From Roridomyces roridus (taxonomy: Eukaryota; Basidiomycota; Agaricomycetes; Agaricales; Mycenaceae): a stretch of 64,000 nucleotides of DNA. A program made the translations under genes and the position numbers. How positions within the stretch are numbered: position 1 is the stretch's first letter; each line of letters begins with the position of its first letter. The stretch spans positions 310,001 to 374,000 of the forward strand of contig JARKIF010000027.1 in assembly GCA_029378245.1 (NCBI GenBank), written 5' to 3'. Of the stretch, positions 1 through 12,724 are shown piece by piece. The notes under the pieces are model-generated. The model was not told the DNA's origin, did no database searches, and saw only the letters and a list, made by a program, of their open reading frames with translations.

Positions 1-2291
1 GCTTCACTGAACAAATATGGTTGGACGGATGTGAAACAATATCGAAGTGCACTCACAACTCATAGTAGCTGCCTTTCAAGAATATTCGGTCAATCAGTTC
101 TCCCCCTGTGCACAGGTCGAAGCACAGATAAATGCTATCGGCCGTCTTTGCGCCGGGATTCAACACCGGCCGGTGGAAGGGGAAACAACATAACACACCT
201 CAAAGTAGTCGCGGAGCGAAACAATGTTAGCATGGCTGGAAATTCGCTTGAGCGCGGCGATCTCGTTTCGTATCTGCACACAAATGTCAGTACGCGATCT
301 TTCAACACATGAGCCGCGGCGCACCAGATACTCTCGACCTTTAATGAGCTTTTTGTTTATGATCTTGCACGTAAATCGTTCGTCCGTGGTGATGTGGATG
401 GCTTCTCGCACAATCGCGTACGTTCCCTTGCCACGCGCCTTGCCTACTATTCGATACTACCACCAAGACCACATCAACACGGGGAGAATTCGAAATAAAC
501 CACGACGTACTTGACATGGCACCATTTTGGGTACAGTCACTTCTCGGAGGCGGCTGAATTCCGCTAAAAAGGGTTCCTTGTCTTCTGTGAAAGACAGCGT
601 GCCAAGGCTCTCCACTAGACGTGAGACCGCCGTGCCATATGAACCACCGTTCTCACGGATTGTGACAAGACCATTTTCCTCGACGAAGGAGAAATCCCGG
701 CAAGCACGTTGCAGTAGTACGATTAAATCTTGATCAGCATGGATATCGGTACTATCCTGAACAAAACATATGAGTACAAGGAAAGATTATCGTAGGAGAC
801 TCACAGCTCGAAGGACATCCCGCCAGTCGTCGTCGTGGCTTATCACAGCAGCGGCATTCGGGAACTGGGAATGGTTGGAACGAATTGTTTCGAACATTTT
901 GGATTGCTTACCTTCTGGAGCATGTAATTGTTTATTACTTGGGACGGATGGAAGAACTGTAGATGTCATAAGCTTTCTGTCCAGTTGTTAAATGCAAATG
1001 CAACTGACATTCTGCACCACAGCTAGATCGGAAATCTTGACAGCGTCCGTCGAGGCAGGGTCCTCGCGTCCGTACTGTTTCCCTCCAGAAGAGCCACCTC
1101 CAGGAAGAAAGCCAAATGACCACGAAGGGGAGAATCCTTGGGACCCAAACGGAATGTAGTCCCGGTTGGCTTGTCCAGCCTGAGAATCCACAATCTGCGA
1201 AATCTCGACGCCTTTGAAGAGCTTGCCCCAGATACCTGTTCCGAGCGAAATTGAGAATCCGTGGATAAAAATCGTCTGGTTGAGGGGAGTGTCCTCGGCC
1301 GGTATTTGACCAGAAGTCCTGGTGCGAGCCGGTCCCGACGCGGTCCACTGATATTTGTAGGCGCCCATGTTGCCATCGAAAACGGGCTGAAATGCAAGTC
1401 GGAATGGAGATTGAGCCGCGGCGTTCTGAAAGGAAGCCATTCCCCAGGCTCGAGCCTTTTCCCACCCAGTAATGAGATATAACGACCCATTGGGGAGTTG
1501 ACAGCCCCTTTCGCCATTGACGTACTTGTACCAGCTCTCAGCGTTGGCGGTCACATATTCCACTATCTGCTCTAAGCTTTTGCCAAGTTTCTCGACATGG
1601 GAGCCAAAGGGGATAGCCAGCGTTGCGCCTCGAGATCCGCTGCCTTCGAAGAGGAAATCTTCGAACCCCCTGGAATAGATTAGAGAGGTCGAGAATTGTA
1701 TCGCAACTAACGCACATTGTTGAAGATGGCAGATCTATTCTCCGGACAGAATCCGGCGTCAAGACGAAATCTTCGGGCACATAATCCAACGAGAGCACGC
1801 TTTTGGAGTCGTACACAGTCAAAGGTGAAAAATTATCGGGCACGTCGTTGTCGTTTATCGGGTGATCCGCAGGAAGATAGATGTTGAAAAAGAAATCAAA
1901 AACACCCTCCGCGGTGACCCTGCCGACATCCCGATGGAAACACCGTGTCTTCCATACTCTGGAGGAAGATTGCTTCGAGGCGCTGGAACATACAGAGGGA
2001 ATCCTCGACCCTCGTGTAGCAACTGGCTGCAGTAATTTCCGCTGGTAGTGTATTGCGTCTTCCTCGTCGTCGGATGTGCCTCTGCTCGTGCTGGTTGGAG
2101 AGGCGGGGGATAGATGTTGACGTCTCCCGAGACGTTCATGAGATGCGATCCATGGATAGTAAGTTGGTTACAGTCTGTGAAAAACTGCGTGGACCTGAGC
2201 ATGCGATGAATGCAAGTAGGTGTATTGAAGATAGAATGCACATATTGGGGGCTAATTTGAGCGCCGAAGAGTCGGTGAGCGCGGCCTCCAT
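1..2291 (-). CDS. Shared-module family copy A, N-terminal module plus protein kinase domain (partial, frameshifted)
   Basis: The start codon is the complement of 2289-2291 and the gene runs off the left edge. The product opens MEAALTDSSALK and carries every landmark of the shared module: GRGFPLYVPAP, NGSLYLITGWEKARAWGMAS, TRTSGQIPAED, VINNYMLQK and SHDDDWRD. After the module a new exon near 455 opens a kinase domain: glycine loop GKGTYAIVREA, ATP-lysine region FTCKIINKKL, helix C IRNEIAALKRIS, and the hinge LCFDLCTGGELIDRI at about 60-110. This resembles CAMK-type kinases. The catalytic loop lies outside the window. Near 1930 one base is missing from a G run present in copies B-D, so the frame breaks after GVSIG. 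A recent pseudogene or an indel error both fit. Exon 2 stays in frame only with an acceptor slightly downstream of the one used in B-D. Confidence 0.75.
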
Positions 2292-2883
2292 CGAGATTGA
2301 TAGCCTGTAGGCTGCTTGAATGGGACTCGGGAGGAATTATCGAAGCAGAAGTGGACGTGGTGGGCGAGGGAAACCAGTGGAGCTCAATTTAGAATTTTCG
2401 GCATTATATGACCCACATAGTTGCGCGCACAGCCCATTAGTTGGACAGCTCAACAGCCTTTTCGGCGGCTGAATCGGGTATCAGACCAAGTTCGGAAACC
2501 AGGGTAAGTAAGTAGATTGACCCTTACCGGGAAGAAGAAGCAACCAGTAGAGCGAGGCTTCAAGCTTCCAGCTTCAAGGGCGGGAACGTCCGACTCAGAA
2601 CTCCGGTCAAACCGTAAACGCTGGTGCGGAGAGAGAGGCCCAGCGTCAACGTGCTTGCGGCGGTCCGGTTTTTCATTATCTCAGGATGATGAGCGTCGGG
2701 CATGGCATGGTCAGCCGACACGCAAACAATCAAACACAACTGCCTTGGGCGAAATTCCCATTGAAGTGTTACTTAAAGCCAATAAATATTTCTATCCACC
2801 ACCCAGGGTCCCGGTGTACCAACTTGTAGAAAAAGAATGTATGTATGTCTACACAAACGAAGGATGATAAAAAGGTTTTCAAC

Positions 2884-4385
2884 TCAGAAGCCATTATCAT
2901 AATGCGTCTCCTGCTTGACCGAAACGACCATGGGCAACGGCATACCCCCGACCCCAACCTCCGAATTCCCATCTCCCGATTCGACATCCTTACTTATACT
3001 CTTCTTGCCCCCATACTGGGTGTCGTTCATCGGGATGGCGTCGTTGTCGTACTGATAGTGCGTCTCGACTTCTTGGTGGATGCGGAGTACGGTGGCGGTG
3101 GTGTCGGCCCCGTGGTGTGTCTTCTTGGCTCCGGAGGAACCCTGCGCTTCGCCGAGGAGCGTTCGGTTGTTCAAGTTGGACAACATGGATCTGCGGTAGC
3201 GGTGAGCGGGAGAGCTGAGAGAGAGAGACTGGAACGTGCATGGTGTAAATCCGGCCGATGGTCATCTCGATCATGGTCGCCGCTGAATTTCATGTGAGCA
3301 TCTCGATTGAAAGAGAAGGGAGGGTAGACGTACAGTTGGTCTCGGGCTGAATCGAGAAGATAATGACGGTGACGACGGTCATGATAGTGGTGATGGAGCC
3401 GTTGCGCACGGACGAGATGAGGAGTCGGTGAAGCAGCTGTTGGGTGCTCGCGAACGACGTCTTGATAGTCCGGAACTTCCAGACGATGACGGCGGTGATG
3501 AAGGCGTCGGCTGCACTGCACCCCGAGAGCCAGACTGTGCGTTGTGTGGTCAATATCGACGCTGGATACAGAGAAGCGAATAATACGCACTTGTTACATA
3601 TCGAACGAGGGCCTGCCGTCCAGTGTACGACGAGTCGAGGAAGATCTGCGAGGCGGTGGCACCCCCACCCACGAGACCAGTGAGGATGAACAGAGCGATG
3701 ATGGGTAGCCAGAACCATTGTTTCGTTCTACACATATATGAGCGGAAGAATGGAAGAATGGTGGGCCGTACTCACAAGTTGAACACCAAACGCGTGAGCC
3801 ATACCTGCACGACGGCGGCTCCGATAGCGGTGCCGATGATGTACATTGGGATGGAGTAGGGCTGCGTTGCGAGGTACTCAAGGCTGCCCCAGTTTGTAAC
3901 CATGTACAGGTAGCTGGTGGCGAGACAGGAAAAGACGGTCAACAGGTCGGCGAAGACGCAGATGACGACGGATAATTTGTTGAACAGCATGTCTGGAGGG
4001 TGAGATTAGTACTCGAGAAATGTAGCCGAGTGGAAGGGAGAGGAACGCACCCCGCGGGTACTTGTCGAAGTACCGATAGACTCTAAAGAGGGTTGGGTGA
4101 GAGGGGTGTAGGAGGCTGAGACAACGAAGACATACTGGATGGCCCTGCGAACGAATGTTTAGACGAATGCAAAGAATTCAAAGCACAAGAAAACTCACTC
4201 GATGGTAAAGAGGCTGCAAAAAATCAGTAAATTGTCGAGCAATACCAGAGAAAGGAGACGCACATGAGGTTGGCCCACGTGGCGAACAGAAGACATCTAT
4301 GAGAACGTTGGTTCTGTCGCTCTTGATGACAAAAACGAATGCGTACCCGATGGTCAAGTTGAGATCTCCGGTACCGCCTGGCATG
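2884..4385 (-). CDS. DUF6534-type multi-pass membrane protein
   Basis: I chose the start MPGGTGDLNLTIG at the complement of 4385 because a TATA box lies about 50 bases upstream and the following exons splice on. About seven short exons follow. Hydrophobic stretches include ADLLTVFSCLATSYLYMV, PMYIIGTAIGAAVVQVWL, WLPIIALFILTGLVGGGA, ADAFITAVIVW and ITTIMTVVTVIIF. The block with KTSFASTQQLLHRLLISSVR followed by a membrane segment and a final LSNLNNRTLLGE element is typical of fungal DUF6534 proteins. These are integral membrane proteins of unknown function, abundant in Agaricomycetes. A polar cytoplasmic tail follows. The last splice, near 3230-3260, does not keep frame with simple GT-AG choices, so that boundary is uncertain. 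Confidence 0.72.
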
Positions 4386-4427
4386 GTTGAGAAGAAGTGG
4401 GTGGAGAAACCAGGTGGGTCGCTCCGC

Positions 4428-4440
4428 AAGTGTTATATAA
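4428..4440 (-). promoter_or_regulatory. TATA box of the DUF6534 gene
   Basis: On the minus strand the sequence CTTATATAACAC lies about 50 bases upstream of the chosen start codon at 4385. It supports that start rather than one further upstream. Confidence 0.5.
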
Positions 4441-5098
4441 GTCAGCAGTGCGACACCCCTAATAGTATATCTCTCACCCGACGATCGTTTCAGAAAGGTT
4501 TTGCAGCGGGACCTCCTGAGTAGCTGGTCGATCAAAGTCATCGGGGAAGATTTCGTGTGACGGTGATCCACAACGAGAACGCTGGTGAGTCGTTGTTAAT
4601 GGTCGGGAACACACCCTTCAAGATGCATAATGGACGGATCAGGCCAACAGCAATGCCCAGAATACGTCGGAAATGGATGAAGCGAAGACTCGCACCCCGC
4701 TCTACGGACAGGGGCCAGGAGAATTGGACCTAATTAGCATCCGATGGTTCCGTTTTTTAATAGGTCGGAAAAAAGAAAGCAGGTTCGCGATCGTGTTTGC
4801 CCCAGCGCCTCGGGCTGGAATCAGCCCGCCAGACCAGAGATTTGTATTTTTGGAAGTGAGACCAAGCAGATCGATCCTGCTTCACGTATCAGTGTGCCAC
4901 ATGGACTTTGAAGGAATCTTTTGATGTCGAGGCCTGTGGAAATTGACGTGCATGACGGTGCAAGGAAAGGATATCACGCCATCAATTTCCTCTTTGGGCT
5001 TCCGACTCCACTGTGGAGAATCCGAGATTTCCTCGCCAAAGGTCCCAAATCCCTCTACAGATTCTCGATAAAACGAAAAGAAAAATCTACCAGCCGAT

Positions 5099-6555
5099 CT
5101 AAGGAATAACAGCGGCAGCCGTCCGATCTCTAACCGCCTTCAGGAACCTCGCCAGGTCCGTGCCGCCGGTGCCCTTGAGCGGCACCTCCTCTGCCCCCGT
5201 CAAGTCGGTCTGGCCCTGGGTCTCCGCCACCCGCCGTGCGGGCTGGATGATATACGACGTCACGATGCTGATATGGTAATCCCGGAACCGCTTGAGCGCC
5301 CCCACAGCCCCATTATACGCCTGACGCAACTCGTCCCCTATCTCCTCCCCGACGCGGGTGCTCACAATCTCGCGCAGCGGACGCGGGTTGGCCGCGAGGT
5401 GATTGAGGAAGTTGCGATGGTGCCGTGGCATGTAGAGCTGCATCCGTACAAGGAAGGCGCTCTTCTTGGTCGTCTCGGAAGAAGAAGAAGAGGAGGAGGC
5501 CCCAGTGAGACCTGACGCGTGAGAGAATTCGTCTACACCCAGGAACATATCCAGCGCATGGATGAGCGAGCTCTGCCCCGCACTCGGACCAGACAGCTCT
5601 GCGGGGTACTCGAACGACGGGTCGCTGTCGAGACCCTCAAATGCCCATGGTCGTTTCCCCGAGTCCGCACCGCGGAACCAAGGCCGTATGTCGTTGTAGA
5701 AGACCATGGGCTCGCAGCCCTGGCGGACACCCGCGATGATCGTCTTGAGGTCGTCGATGACGCTCGCGAGGCGCGTGAGGTAGGTCGTTATGCGCCGCAT
5801 GGCAAGGTCGTCACCGACGAAAGCTTCGTCCATGGTCCCTCGCATGAGGTCGAGCGCTTCGACCCCACGCAGCTCCATCCGCGCGGAGGTGAGGTAGAAT
5901 TCCTCCTCGTCACGCGTGCCGGTGAACAGCGTCCGACTCTGGAGGTTGTCGAGATCGGGTGTGGCTTTGGAAGAGGGAGCTTTGAGCTTCCAGTTGTAGA
6001 GCACCGTGTCCGAGTACGTCAGGACGGGCGGGAGCTTGAGTTGCGCGCATATTTGGAAGAGGGGAATCGTGAGAGGAGCGGGGACGACGACAGGGACGTC
6101 CGGAGGCAGGGAGTGGATGTAAAAGTGCATCGTCCATGCTAGGACCACATGCGCGCGACGCAGATCAGTCTCGGACCTTAGCAGACTGGTAATGGGGATT
6201 ACAGGCAGCTGCGGGCCGGCGTTAGCTGCTAGTTTCAGGGCAGGGTGATATCGCCTACTTCACGGACAGACGTTCTCCAAGCTTCCGATCGACGCTTGTC
6301 TGCGTCGGAGAGACCGGGCTTGTCTCCAAGCTGCAGCGGATCCGCGATCGCACTGTCCAAGAGCAGCTCCCAGGCCTCCCAATCTGCGGGAAGCCTCCCC
6401 GGCGGAGCCTGTGGTGGCATGAACCCCGTTCGGTTGTCGACGTCAAAGTCATGCGCAGCGAGCGTCGAGGTGTCGTAGACGGTCTCGGCGGAGGTCCCGA
6501 GAAACGCGTCTAGGCGGGAGAGGGCGAGAAAGTGGTCGGGCGGGAGGGCGTCCAT
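5099..6555 (-). CDS. Indoleamine 2,3-dioxygenase
   Basis: Two exons (complement of 6555-6259 and 6208-5099) joined across a 50-base intron give 468 residues, usual for fungal members. The enzyme is a cytosolic haem protein that opens the indole ring of tryptophan, the first step of the kynurenine pathway towards NAD. Family landmarks are SVRELPVIPITSLL across the splice, LPPVLTYSDTVLYNW, the MYMPRHHRNFL-like block LYMPRHHRNFLNHLA, and RDYHISIVTSYIIQPARR, which holds the proximal haem-binding histidine. A serine run interrupts the region before KSAFLVRMQL, a usual site of length variation. The gene looks intact. It is ordinary metabolism and probably marks the edge of the rearranged cluster. 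Confidence 0.93.
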
Positions 6556-8160
6556 GGGTTACGGCCGGTAGGAAAGGAAGGAAGATGGATGACCTGTATC
6601 ACATTTTATCGCGCAATCTTGAATCTAGACCTCGGCGAAAAAAGGAGAGTTTGTCAGGGTTTGTCATCGTCATAGTGATCTCTCGGACCGGTGATCCGTG
6701 TAATTTCCGAAGTGGCGGTGTGGCTCGGAGCAGAACGAATAAAATATTCAGTTCAGTACACGAAAATCCGAGAACTGGCACCAGAAATCGCTTCAAATGG
6801 ACATTAGCATTTCCTGGCCTTCGGAAACTTGAAAACGGCATTAGAAAGCAAGAAAGGCCGTATAAAAAGCATGCTTACTACTTTGAAGCGTTCGAAACGG
6901 AACAGAGATATTTGCACGCAAAAAATCTGGGCATCCGCATCAAGGGATAAGCGTCAAGCGGTGAGGACACCAAGACGCGGGAGAACCATGTAACCAGTCG
7001 AACGCCAACACAGTTTCTAAAGAAAACCATCAGACGTACTGTATGTACCCACAAAGACGAGAATCAACTCTGTGTGTTTGCTCGGGACCAAATCTGCTCG
7101 GTATTTTGCGGAAACGATAGATACAAGGCTGTGGAGAGCGCCGTCATCCAGTGCAGAGAGGAGTAGATGGATGTAACAATGTCGAAACATCAAGCCACAC
7201 TGAGAATAAATTTTGTGGCGAACGCTGCTCCAAAGATGAGAGTCGGAATGAGCATGGCGAGGAGCGCGGTGGATAGCGATATTGAAGCGCAGACGGGGCG
7301 TAAGAAGAAGGCGGCAAGAATCAGTGCGTGGCTTTTAGTACGATAATTTTGGGGCGGGCTTCGACGAAAACATATGCATCAGCCAATGCTGTGGAATGGC
7401 GCATCCGCGGAATGACGCGATGCATGCAAGAAAAGAAGTTCTATGCACCCACAGACGCCGACTGAGAGTCGTGAGGCAGTTCGGTACCTGGTGTATTCTT
7501 GAAGGAGTGGGTATACATAGAGTTCCTGCCACAAATTTCTGGTTGAAAGGGCAGTTCTTGTGCATTAAAATCGGCTCGAGACAAAGAAGAGCGTCATATC
7601 GCAGATCACGAAGTAACCGACTTTCAGGGCACTCGGGTGGCTTGAATCTATATCCGAGCAAAGACAAAGAGACGCGCGTCGGGCATATGTAGGGAAGGCA
7701 GTTCAGCACATACTTGGATGCTGTTGAGGATGATCGGGAAAGCAAACAGGATCTGCGGGCGCGCGCTCATCATGACGATTTCTGTTGAACCGTGACCGCG
7801 ACAACACACCTTTCAGGATCTGAGGCGGGCACTGCCCTCTTTCAACACCACCCGAGCAGATTTGCCGTCATTCAATTTACGGGCGCGTAGCAAGCGAAGA
7901 TCGAGACAAAGCAGCCGACGCATGGTGATGGATGACCGCAAGGACCGAGACAAAATCAAAGCATGACGTGGAATTTGAAAGAACAAAAAGGTGCTCCGGG
8001 GACGCAGGGAATGGAGAGCAAGTGCTTCAGGATTCTTAATTGGTGAAATCGAAGCAAGAGCCCAATTGTGTTTTGAGATCACATAGCCACGGGCTCTCAC
8101 CTCTATTGTCTTTGCTTCCTGCACCCATCACCTCTCACACATCCTTACGATATCTCCGAC
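6556..8160. other. Intergenic region, no supported gene
   Basis: About 1.6 kb. On the minus strand around 7190-7330 one frame encodes a hydrophobic stretch with ALLAMLIPTLIFGAAFAT ending in a stop, and around 7690-7775 another reads ARPQILFAFPIILN before a possible donor. These could be exons of a small membrane protein, but I cannot join them into a convincing gene, so I do not call one. Confidence 0.4.
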
Positions 8161-8263
8161 CAGCATGCCCATCTGGTCTCTTGTCTCGCGAGCGCTAGAC
8201 AATAGCTTTTTTGTTTCACGATCGGGAAAACCCACTTGGCTATTGCGCACAAAGAAAATAGCC

Positions 8264-8275
8264 GCCTATATAATG
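8264..8275 (+). promoter_or_regulatory. TATA box of the MYND gene
   Basis: CCTATATAATGG lies about 90 bases before the start codon at 8362. A pyrimidine-rich stretch follows, as expected of a fungal core promoter. Confidence 0.5.
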
Positions 8276-8361
8276 GGAATTTCAAACAGCATTCCAAGCC
8301 AGATCGCGTCTCGATCCCTCCTTCGAGTCATCTATCTACCTCTTCTCCTTCGAGGACAACA

Positions 8362-9302
8362 ATGGCCTACTACTCCCAGCCCGCCGCTGCCAACTATCAC
8401 ACTCCCCCTACCCACTCGGTTCGCCAACGTGGCTACCGAATCTGTGACCAGTGTGGTGCTCCCGAGTCACCCTCCGTGTCGAAATTCAGACTATGTGGCG
8501 GCTGCGTGCGTTACCCCGTTCCTATTCACCGCTGAGACCTTGCTGACAAGATACGTCTCATCTAGATGACGACTCAATATTGCGTGAGTTTTTTTTATTC
8601 CAATGCTCGATCCTGGAGCTCATCGTGCCTCACAGTCTCCCGATTGCCAGAAGGTCCATTGGCCATCACACAAGGCCATCTGCCAACACACCGCGAGCCA
8701 GGTTTCCGCTGCCAAGCACCCATCTTCGGGGTACGACAACCTCGCCAAGAGCCTCCGCAAATTCACCTCGGCGCATGCTGCACTCCTCGGCTGGGCTGGC
8801 TTCCAAGCGCTCCAATTGAAGCGTATCCCCGCCAATGTCCGCCAAAACGCCCTCCTCGTCGAATTGACGCCGTCTGACCACCACGAGTCCCACCGCAGGT
8901 ACGTCTTTCTTTCTTGGCTCCCGGATCAAATCCTCATCTTCCTCTCTCAGATTCTCGGTCGCTGCGACCCACGTCGTTCCCCGAACATACATCTGTGACC
9001 CGCTCGTGATTGCTGACATCCAGCGTCGCGAGCAGAGGTGCAGGGCCAACGGGGGTATCGGCACTGCCGTCATTATCATCCAGTGCGGCGACGTCTCGCA
9101 GGTGATGCCTGTCGAGGTCGACCCGCCGTCCAAGATCGCCTGGGACTCCAGGGACGACTGGGCACTCGTCTTGCACCACTTTGTCGAGTCGGGGCGTACG
9201 GACTTTCAGCCGATATCGACTACGTCAAGAGGGTGAGTCTCCTTTCCTGGCCTGGCGTTGGAGCTTGACTGACGTGTATGCAGGGTTTACTATGGCTATT
9301 AA
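8362..9302 (+). CDS. MYND-type zinc finger protein, intact copy
   Basis: Exons 8362-8505, 8566-8583, 8636-8898, 8951-9232 and 9284-9302 give an unbroken frame of 241 residues. The N-terminal third is a MYND finger: CDQCG, then LCGGC, the micro-exon MTTQYC, then SPDCQKVHWPSHKAICQ. It has the usual cysteine and histidine spacing. MYND fingers mediate protein-protein contacts. The rest (KSLRKFTSAHAALLGWAGF to VYYGY) is a conserved fungal extension of unknown function. The ABC transporter follows on the same strand 275 bases downstream. The body of this gene, without the MYND finger, is duplicated at 19090-19660, where it forms the C-terminus of copy B. Confidence 0.85.
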
Positions 9303-9576
9303 ACCTCCCCCTCCCCTCGCTTTCGCCTTTCACGACCGTCTTCTTCAACCGCGTGCGCGCGCTGGCTAGCTAGATACGCGTTTTCGCCGCCGCCTGACCC
9401 ATATCTTCGATCGACGACTCAAAAGCTGTTATTTGTACACCACCACACCACTGCTATCTGTATTCGCATCTATTCGTATTCGCACCACTGGGCATACTGT
9501 ATTTATCTCATCATACATACCCACCGCAATTGCCTGCTGCTTTGAATCACCTTTTGTCGTATGTAAATACTTGATA

Positions 9577-11722
9577 ATGGAATCGCATCTGTACACTTTC
9601 CGAAAGCGGTGTAGAAATTTCCGTTCTTGCCAACATGACTCGCGGCTACCGAGCGCCCAGCGAAGGCTCTATACCTCCATGTCCTCTGCTGGCCCTCCCA
9701 TCCAGTCAAAACGACTCGGAGTCTATCGCATCGTAACAGAGAAATACTCGGTCAACAACCAATGGTCCAAAAAAGCCAGCCAAGGACTCCGCACGCTGCT
9801 CCGCCTGACGAATGACATCTACGACACCGCTGGCCCGTGGTCGTTCTTCCTTATGCTGATCTTGACGGTTTGGGTGGACGTCTTCGATCGGACGGTGGGG
9901 TTGCATTTGGTGGGGAGGGTGTTGGCTGTGATTGAGGAGGGTCTGAAGGCTGGGCGCGTGGATGGCACGACTCTCGCGTGGGCGGTGGCTCTTCGGATGG
10001 TTGGGCTGGGACTCGCGACGGGTCTTGGCTATTGGGGTGCACGGCTTAGGATGAAGATGGATTCGAGGTTCGAGGCCAAGATGCAGGAGTTTGTGCTCAA
10101 AAGTGCGTTTTTATTACACCCTCTATTCCATACTGACTTTTCCCAAAAGCCAAGCTCGCGACGGACCTCACTGGTGTCTCAGCGAACCTCAGCACAAGCC
10201 AAGCCGCTGAGCAAGTCTCATATTCGGCTTTCATACAAATCCTCCGAGCACTCACCGTCTCACTGGGTACGGCGCTCCAGCTCGGCTACGTCTTTCGCCT
10301 CGTGCGCTCCACGGGCCACGGACCCATCCTCGCGTTCGTATGCCTAGCGCACCCTGTTCTCGAATTTTTGATGCAGCCGACGCTTTGGACGATATCGCAC
10401 ATCGTCGAAGCGACGGATCCGCATTATTTGCGGATGAATAGTCTGCGTAGGCTTGGTGAGGCGAAGTATAGGCAGGATATCCTTATGGGGGATGTCGTTG
10501 GGTATGTTCTGCGAGGTATGCTTTCATTCGTTGCGAGGATTGGTCGCTGAACTTTTGTCAGAGTTCCGGAGATCGGTTGGGTTGCTTGGGGACACGGACG
10601 TTGGCCAGCCCTACGTGCAATACGAGAGGATGGGGTACTCTGCGCATCTTGCTCTCAAAATCGCGAAAGAACTCCCAATGGTATGCGCGTCGACTGTATA
10701 CGCAGCTTGTCTGACAACGATTACAGCTCTACTACGCCGCAATAGCCATCCTGAACCCCGGCGCATTCACTCTGTCTACGCTAGCGACTCTGCATCAGAG
10801 TGAGAGTCTGCTCTCGCGGATGTTTGTAGAGATCGTGTTTTATGTGCAGCATGGAGGACCCCGACTCGCGTCCGTGCAGACGGTGTACGACCTCGAAAAG
10901 TCTGTGCACGAGATGCAGGATGGGGATCTTGCTTACTCTCCGCACAAGCAGGGCATGTCCTTCGAGCTCAAGTGAGTCCTCTTCCACGGCCACGACGCAG
11001 TCTGACCGCCTCGCAGAAACGTCTCGTTCTCATACCCAGGGACGACAACCAAAGCGCTGAACGACGTCAGTCTCTCCATCAAGCCCGGACAGCTCGTCGT
11101 CATCGTCGGAAGCAACGGCTCGGGGAAGAGCACCATAATCAAGCTGCTCACGCGGCTGTACGATGCGACTTGTGGCTCCATCTTCGTCGACGGGCAAGAC
11201 ATCAAGGACTATCGGGTAGCGGATCTGAGAAAGGCGATGGCGAGTCTGACGCAGGATCACCATCTTTACCCGCTTTCGCTGGGTGAGAATATCGGGCTGG
11301 GGAATCCTGCGAGGGTGGGTGATGTGGAGATGATACATGCGGCGGCGAGGCTGGGTGGGGTGGAGGGTGTTGTTGGCAAGATGAGGGATGGGTTGGGGAC
11401 GGTGCTCGAGTGGCCGAGGGGGCTGCAGTGGAATAACGTGGGCAAGGGAAACAAGGCTGTGGACCCGGAGCTCAGGGCGGCGGTGGGAAACATGAAGAAG
11501 CAGGTGGCTGTTTCTGGTGGTGAGAGGCGGAAATTGGTCGCGTATCCTTTCAATTTCTACGCCTTCCTGAGCTCATGGGTCTTTAGATCGCGGACCTTCA
11601 TGCGGTTCACCTCTGGCGCCGTCAAGCTCGTTTGCGTGGACGAGCCGAGCAGTAATCTGGATCCTCAGGCTGAGTGGCAGTTGTTTGATAATCTTAGGCG
11701 GGTGAGGGAGGGCAAGACGAGC
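9577..11722 (+). pseudogene. ABC half-transporter, copy 1, C-terminus lost
   Basis: It parallels the intact transporter at 19929-22247 with the same exon structure. It keeps membrane segments such as WSFFLMLILTVWVDVF and a nucleotide-binding domain with Walker A GSNGSGKST, signature VSGGERRKL and Walker B KLVCVDEP. At about 11720, directly after the D-loop region, the sequence jumps into the first intron boundary of the DUF2828 gene. The H-loop and C-terminus found in the other copy are missing and the joined frame stops after a few codons. Relative to the second copy the deletion removes what lies between about 22085 and 24655: the transporter end, the Ypi1-like gene, the GNAT gene and the tRNA. 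A truncated protein may still be made but would lack the H-loop histidine. Confidence 0.85.
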
Positions 11723-12660
11723 ATTTGGACAAGGTGCGCGCTCTTTTGCTGCTGCCATCGATATCGCTAACGCTGGCTAGGCATGGGCAGAGGATCCGGC
11801 GATGACTCTCAAGATCATATGGAATCTACGTAGTATCCACGAGGGAAAGGGAGAGAAAGAGGCTTTCTACCGGTATGTACTGAATTCCATGAATGTGGCA
11901 GCTACTAATTGCTCTCTAGTATTCTGGCACTCGCTACCGTCGACGAGCTGAGTAACATCTCACGGCCTGCCGTTTTCCTGCACAATAAAGGAAAACCGAA
12001 ACCGAAACGTCGCCAACGTCGCAACCATCCCTCCCCTCCCCGACTCGAAATCGACTTGAAACCCGTCATCACGGCCATGCGGTACGCCGTTGGTGTAGCG
12101 AATCACGCCCGCTTACATCAGAAGCTCGCTGACCCCAAGTACCGTGCTCTCTACGTCGCAGTAGCACGCCTCTTCTCCGCACGGCTCCTCGCAGACTGGA
12201 GTCTCTGGAAGTCCGGTGACCAAGCCGTTCTCCGAGATATCTCACTTGCACCAAAGTGGGCTCCCAGCCCGCTCGGCACGCACGACCGGCATAGTAACAT
12301 CGCCACCGCCATCGCACGCCTTGTCTACCACGACGGCTCCGTACTGGCGCTTCCCTCCGCCACCTTCCCGTCCGCGCTCAAGGACCTCTCGCTCGACACC
12401 CCCGAGGCGACGGACATCCTCCGCTCGTACTACCCCCGCTGGGTGCTCACCCCTCTCCGGGCAGCGACGCGCGTCACCGAGACGCTCATGTCGGCCAACC
12501 GGTGGAAAGACATCTCTTACAGCGGCGTGAGCTCGGTGTGTATGAAGAACAACAAGGGCCATTTCTTCCGGCACGACCCCGAGGGGTTCCAAAAGTACCT
12601 TATCAGGGAAGCGGTCGATTACCGGGGCGACACTGAAGCCGCACGTGCGGCACACTGTGA
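11723..12660 (+). pseudogene. DUF2828 protein, copy 1, internally deleted and truncated
   Basis: It matches 24658-25730 of the intact gene, starting at the exon 1 donor. Exon 2 (AWAEDPAMTLKIIW in the original frame) is retained. About 130 bases encoding the start of exon 3 are deleted: the acceptor here runs straight into TATTCTGGCACTCG. Near 12604 an 11-base loss shifts the frame just after KYLI. After about 12660 the homology ends, so the whole von Willebrand A-like half is absent. The segment 11909-12600 is still a long open frame. Confidence 0.85.
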
Positions 12661-12724
12661 TCAGCGACTCACGAGTGTGCCGCATCTGTCGTGGTTTGAT
12701 ACACATCAACTGAGTGTGTTGCGG

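Noticed and set aside
9640..9740. Alternative start MTRGYRAPSEG for the ABC transporter
   Set aside because: That frame reaches a stop after about 34 codons. The transporter frame is the one starting MESHLYTF or MSSAGPP.
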